Shown: positions 28,101-32,114 of the stretch, piece by piece
How the letters are laid out: each line of letters opens with the position of its first letter
Numbering within the stretch: the stretch's first letter is position 1
NCBI GenBank assembly: GCA_946538835.1
Contig: CAMNGZ010000008.1
Location: 1-32,114, forward strand
Reading direction: 5' to 3'
DNA length: 32,114 nt
DNA from: an uncultured Clostridium sp.
GTDB lineage: Bacteria; Bacillota_I; Bacilli_A; Acholeplasmatales; Anaeroplasmataceae
Translations under genes and position numbers: made by a program
Notes under the pieces: generated by a model
The model's database searches: none
Seen by the model: the letters and a program-made list of their open reading frames with translations, nothing else
Told to the model about the DNA's origin: nothing

Positions 28101-28160
28101 ATTGTTATGTATTTTTGAAAAATATCTGTGGTATAATAGAGTTAATTTGTGAGGTGTGTT

Positions 28161-29243
28161 ATGAAAAAGTGTTATAAGGTGGGTATTATTGGAGCTACAG
28201 GTATGGTTGGACAGCGTTTTGTTACACTTTTAGCCAATCATCCTTGGTTTCATATTGAATTGTTAGCAGCAAGTTCTAATTCTTGTGGTAAAAAATATTA
28301 TGAATGCGTTGAATCACGTTGGAAGATGCAAGAACCAATTCCTGATTCTATTAAAGATATGGTAGTCTTAGATGCAACAAAAGATAAAGAATATATTGCT
28401 AATCATGTTGATTTTGTATTTTGCGCTGTCAATATGAAAAAAGATGATATTAAGAAACTGGAAGAAGAATATGCGCTTCTTGAGTGTCCTGTTATTTCTA
28501 ATAATAGTGCTCATAGAGGAACAAATGATGTACCTATGATTATTCCTGAAATTAACAGTGATCATTTAGCTATTATTTCATCTCAAAAGAAAAGACTTAA
28601 AACTAAGCGTGGATTTATTGCAGTAAAATCTAATTGTTCACTTCAAAGCTATGTTCCGGCTCTAGCTCCTTTGATGAAATATGGCATTGAATCCGTTATG
28701 TGCTCAACATATCAAGCTATTTCTGGTGCTGGCAAGACATTTGATACATTCCCTGAAATTGTTGATAATTGTATTCCATTTATCTCAGGTGAAGAAGAAA
28801 AGTCAGAACTTGAACCTTTAAAGATTTTTGGACACATTGAAGGTGATAAGATTGTAAATAATAAGAGTTTGAAAATTAGTGCTCAATGTGTTCGTGTTGC
28901 GGTTAGCGATGGTCACCTAGCTACTGTATTTGTTAAATTTAAGAATAAGCCGACTAAGGATGAAATTATAACAGCTTGGAGACAATTTAGTGGTGAACCA
29001 CAGTCTTTAGAATTGCCTAGTGCACCAAAGCATTTTTTAACTTATTTTGATGAACCGGATAGACCTCAAACAAAGCTAGACCGAAACTTAGAAAATGGTA
29101 TGGGAATATCACTTGGTAGACTTAGAGAGGATAACATTTTTGATTACAAATTTGTAGGATTGTCACATAATACATTACGCGGTGCTGCTGGTGGAGCTGT
29201 ATTACTTGCTGAACTTTGCGCAAAGAAAGGATATTTTGATTAA
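28161..29243 (+). CDS. asd: Aspartate-semialdehyde dehydrogenase (archaeal/fungal-type branch)
   Basis: VGIIGATGMVGQRFVTLL, SNCSLQSYVPALAPL, QAISGAGKTFDTFPEIVDNCIPFISGEEEKSELEPLKIFG. Confidence 0.88.
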   Translation: MKKCYKVGIIGATGMVGQRFVTLLANHPWFHIELLAASSNSCGKKYYECVESRWKMQEPIPDSIKDMVVLDATKDKEYIANHVDFVFCAVNMKKDDIKKLEEEYALLECPVISNNSAHRGTNDVPMIIPEINSDHLAIISSQKKRLKTKRGFIAVKSNCSLQSYVPALAPLMKYGIESVMCSTYQAISGAGKTFDTFPEIVDNCIPFISGEEEKSELEPLKIFGHIEGDKIVNNKSLKISAQCVRVAVSDGHLATVFVKFKNKPTKDEIITAWRQFSGEPQSLELPSAPKHFLTYFDEPDRPQTKLDRNLENGMGISLGRLREDNIFDYKFVGLSHNTLRGAAGGAVLLAELCAKKGYFD

Positions 29244-29497
29244 TGAAATCTCAAATTCCTGAAATAGATGTTCATGGCTTTTCAAGACTTAAAGCTAAAG
29301 AATTTATTTATGAAGAATTAGAGAAGTATAGAAAAAAAGGAATCTATACTATTAGAGTTATTCATGGTTGGAACAACGGTACAGTTATCAGAACATGGTT
29401 AAATAATAGTAGTGCTATAAAAAAGGATTTAAGAATCAACAAAATAGAAGAAGATATCTTAAATCCAGGAGTTACATATATTTATTTGGCATTATAA
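29243..29497 (+). CDS. Stand-alone Smr domain protein
   Basis: IDVHGFSRLKAKEFI and VIHGWNNGTVIRTWL; TAATG overlap with asd. Confidence 0.8.
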   Translation: MKSQIPEIDVHGFSRLKAKEFIYEELEKYRKKGIYTIRVIHGWNNGTVIRTWLNNSSAIKKDLRINKIEEDILNPGVTYIYLAL

Positions 29498-29522
29498 AAG
29501 GTCGCGACATCGCGACCCTTTT
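29496..29522. terminator. Bidirectional terminator between convergent genes
   Basis: AAAAGGTCGCG-ACAT-CGCGACCCTTTT. Confidence 0.9.
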
Positions 29523-29525
29523 ATA

Positions 29526-30728
29526 TTATTTAGTTGTAGCAATATAAGTAGCTACTTCAACTACTTTAGCCATTTCGTTCATATCAGCATATTCATGAAC
29601 ACCATGTTCGTTGTATCCACCTGTTCCAAGGTTTGGAGTAGGGATACCCATAAATGTGATACGTGAACCATCTGTACCACCACGTGTTGGAACACATGTA
29701 ACATCGACATTTGCAAGCTTATATGCAGCAAGAGCTTTGTTGACTGAACGCATATCATGTTCAATAACTTCTCTCATATTCTTGTAAGAGTCAGTTATTG
29801 TAAGAGTGGTAGAACCAGGGTATTTCTTATTAATGAATTCGCAAGCATTTTCAAATTCTTTCTTTTGTTTATTTAATTCATCAGTTGAGTGATTACGAAT
29901 GATATATGATAATGTAGCACTACCTACATTACCTTCCATTGAATGAAGGTGGTTGAATCCTTCATAACCTGATGTATATTCAGGTCTCTTTTGGACTGGT
30001 AATAACGAATTGAATTCCATTGCAAGTAATTGGGCATTAATCATCTTATTTTTTGAATAACCTGGGTGAATATCAAAGCCTTTGAATACTACTTTAGCAC
30101 TAGCTGCATTGAATGTCTCATATGAGAATTCACGTACATCTCCGCCATCAACTGTATAAGCATAATCAACAGGGAATTTTGTAACATCAAATTTTAATAC
30201 ACCTGTACCAATTTCTTCATCTGGAGTGAACGCAACGTGTATTTCACCATGTGGAAGATTATTCTTAATAATATTATCAAGCATAGTCATAATTACAGCG
30301 ATACCGCCTTTGTCATCACAGCCAAGAACTGTTGTACCATCTGTTGTAACTAAAGTATCACCAATTTGGTGTTTCATCCATGGGAATTCTTCAATAGATA
30401 ATGTTAGTCCTGAATTTCCAAGTTTTACAGGATTACCATCAAATGTTACTACATTAGGCTTTACATTAGTTCCTGATACTTCAGGAATAGTGTCCATGTG
30501 AGCTAAGAAACCAATCTTATCATAGCCTTCGGCATTTTGAGGTAAGGTAGCATATACTGTACAGTATTCATTAATGAATACATTTGTTAAACCTAATTCT
30601 TTTAATTCTTTTTCAAGTACTCGTGCAAGATCATATTGCTTTTGCGTAGATGGAGTTTGAAAATCAAATTTATCATCAGACATTGTATCAATTTGTACAT
30701 ATCTTAAAAATCTATCTAATAGTGTCAT
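29526..30728 (-). CDS. pepT: Peptidase T (tripeptide aminopeptidase)
   Basis: GFLAHMDTIPEVSG, VTTDGTTVLGCDDKGGIAVIM, AFTPDEEIGTGV, GGTDGSRITFMGIPTPNLGTGGYNEHGVHEY. Confidence 0.95.
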   Translation of the reverse strand: MTLLDRFLRYVQIDTMSDDKFDFQTPSTQKQYDLARVLEKELKELGLTNVFINEYCTVYATLPQNAEGYDKIGFLAHMDTIPEVSGTNVKPNVVTFDGNPVKLGNSGLTLSIEEFPWMKHQIGDTLVTTDGTTVLGCDDKGGIAVIMTMLDNIIKNNLPHGEIHVAFTPDEEIGTGVLKFDVTKFPVDYAYTVDGGDVREFSYETFNAASAKVVFKGFDIHPGYSKNKMINAQLLAMEFNSLLPVQKRPEYTSGYEGFNHLHSMEGNVGSATLSYIIRNHSTDELNKQKKEFENACEFINKKYPGSTTLTITDSYKNMREVIEHDMRSVNKALAAYKLANVDVTCVPTRGGTDGSRITFMGIPTPNLGTGGYNEHGVHEYADMNEMAKVVEVATYIATTK

Positions 30729-30796
30729 ATTATATCTCCTTTATATCCAACAAATATTATAAATGAAATGTGAAAAAATGTATACTAACAAGATAA

Positions 30797-30814
30797 TGTA
30801 AAGTGGGCTTTACA
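30797..30814. promoter_or_regulatory. Inverted repeat overlapping the -35 of the glycosyltransferase promoter
   Basis: TGTAAAG-TGGG-CTTTACA, exact 7-bp arms. Confidence 0.45.
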
Positions 30815-30837
30815 AATTTTTAAATGTAGCGTATAAT
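30809..30837 (+). promoter_or_regulatory. Promoter for glycosyltransferase gene
   Basis: TTTACA -17 nt- TATAAT. Confidence 0.65.
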
Positions 30838-30868
30838 GTTTGTAGTGAAAAAAGGAAAAAATATAGTT

Positions 30869-32080
30869 ATGAGAAAAAATATTATATCGATTATTGTACC
30901 ATTTTATAAAAGTGAAAAAACATTAGAAAAATGTGTAGACTCTATCTTAAATCAAACATATAAAGACCTTGAAGTTATTTTAGTTAATGATAGAGGTGAA
31001 GATAATAGCCTTGATATTGCAAGAAGTATTGCAAAAAGAGATAGTAGAGTTGTTGTATACGACAAGAAACATACTGGTGTTTCTGGTTCTCGTAATTACG
31101 GTCTTGCAAGAGCTAATGGTGAATACATTCAATTTGTAGATAGTGATGACACACTAGATCCTACTATGTGTGAAAAGATGGTTAATCTTATTCAATCTAA
31201 TAATGCTGACTTAGCTGTATGCAATTTTGAACATCCTGTATTTAAGAACTTTTTAAAAGATGGTGTTTATGATACATCTAAAAAAGATGATTTATTGCAA
31301 TATATTCAAACTACATTTGCCGTAGTAGTTCCATGGAATAAATTATGGAAGCATGAATGTATTTCTACTTCATTCGATGAAACTGTAAAATTTGCTGAAG
31401 ATGACTTATTTAACATTGTCAATCTTGAAAATGTTAAGATTATCGCTTCAACTAGTGAGAAACTATACAATTATTTCATTGCACCAATTGAAGAATGCCC
31501 AAGTAGTGCATTAAACTCAATTGCTAATCAAGAAGAATTCTGGAAGACAAAAACTAGCTTCTGGTATTTAAGAGCTCTTTTATATAAGAGAACATATAAG
31601 CAAGTTCGTGATTTCCTAAATAAACGTGATAGTAAAGATGTATCTTACGCTCATGTATTTGATTTTATGATTTGGGAATTCTTATTATTTGAACAACAAG
31701 GTACTCCTGTTAAAGCTATTAAAGAAGAACTTAAACAAGTATTTGCTGAAAAACGTTTTATTAAATCTTTGAATTGTCGTAAGCAATACGGTATTGAATA
31801 TAAGTATCGTCCTAAGAAAGATGATGGAAAATTAGTAGAAGAATATGTTGATTTCTGCTATCGTTTCTTTAAAGATAAGAGTGCTGAACATTTTGAAAAG
31901 TTCTATGTAATGTTATACTTATTCACTCGTATGTTTATTACAAGAAAGAAGACTAAAAAGGGTATTAATTCTGCTGATATTATTGCGCGTGCTTATCAAG
32001 ATATTATTTTTGATACAAATAGTGAAGTACGCTATGTTGATAAGCTTATCAATGGTTATAAAAATGGATTTGCAATATAA
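30869..32080 (+). CDS. Family 2 glycosyltransferase
   Basis: ISIIVPFYKSEKTLEKCVDSILNQTYKDLEVILVNDRGEDNS...GVSGSRNYGLARANGEYIQFVDSDD. Start refined because the ORF-track start lies inside the -10. Confidence 0.92.
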   Translation: MRKNIISIIVPFYKSEKTLEKCVDSILNQTYKDLEVILVNDRGEDNSLDIARSIAKRDSRVVVYDKKHTGVSGSRNYGLARANGEYIQFVDSDDTLDPTMCEKMVNLIQSNNADLAVCNFEHPVFKNFLKDGVYDTSKKDDLLQYIQTTFAVVVPWNKLWKHECISTSFDETVKFAEDDLFNIVNLENVKIIASTSEKLYNYFIAPIEECPSSALNSIANQEEFWKTKTSFWYLRALLYKRTYKQVRDFLNKRDSKDVSYAHVFDFMIWEFLLFEQQGTPVKAIKEELKQVFAEKRFIKSLNCRKQYGIEYKYRPKKDDGKLVEEYVDFCYRFFKDKSAEHFEKFYVMLYLFTRMFITRKKTKKGINSADIIARAYQDIIFDTNSEVRYVDKLINGYKNGFAI

Positions 32081-32097
32081 TCCATTTTCTTTTTTAT
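32061..32097 (+). terminator. Terminator overlapping the 3' end of the glycosyltransferase CDS
   Basis: AAAATGGATT-TGCAATAT-AATCCATTTT followed by CTTTTTT; includes the stop codon. Confidence 0.75.
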
Positions 32098-32114
32098 TTT
32101 TAAAATATATTTTG

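Noticed and set aside
28132-28160. Lysine riboswitch before asd
   Set aside because: Gap between promoter and start is far too short.
27253-28565. Minus-strand ORFs inside typA and asd
   Set aside because: Antisense shadows of conserved genes.
29579-30501. ORFs at 29579-29764 (-) and 30226-30501 (+) inside pepT
   Set aside because: Alternative-frame or antisense shadows of pepT.
1-32114. CRISPR arrays, tRNA/rRNA genes, insertion sequences, prophage
   Set aside because: No regularly spaced direct repeats, no tRNA/rRNA sequence, no transposase, integrase or phage structural motifs seen in any frame.

Overview
This is a low-GC, Firmicutes/Bacilli-like chromosomal window, densely coding and mostly on the + strand. 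Recognisable housekeeping genes are gltX, cvfB-like, yidD, def, a guanylate-kinase-like gene, a ylbF-ylbG-like pair, rpsP, khpA, addB-addA, rimM, trmD, rplS, typA, asd, a small Smr gene and pepT. The classical rpsP-khpA-rimM-trmD-rplS block is split: addBA lies between khpA and rimM, and about 5 kb lies between trmD and rplS. That 5 kb holds a YcxB-like membrane gene, a frame-disrupted membrane gene, and a three-gene flavin/FAD/2Fe-2S redox group. Accessory or poorly characterised content includes an SPFH-zinc-ribbon cluster, a large GT-C-like membrane protein, a DUF3137-like/LemA pair, an uncharacterised protein with a HEPN-like RNDVVGH motif, and a family-2 glycosyltransferase. The strongest non-coding candidate is a ~170-nt unit at 7767-7954. 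It has an extended -10 promoter, a 5' GAGA-loop hairpin, a two-part stem presenting a CUCUCUCCCU loop, and a strong terminator, all upstream of addB's own promoter. The rplS leader contains mutually exclusive stems that can sequester the Shine-Dalgarno. I saw no tRNA, rRNA, CRISPR array, transposase or integrase. All family calls come from reading motifs by eye, with no database search.
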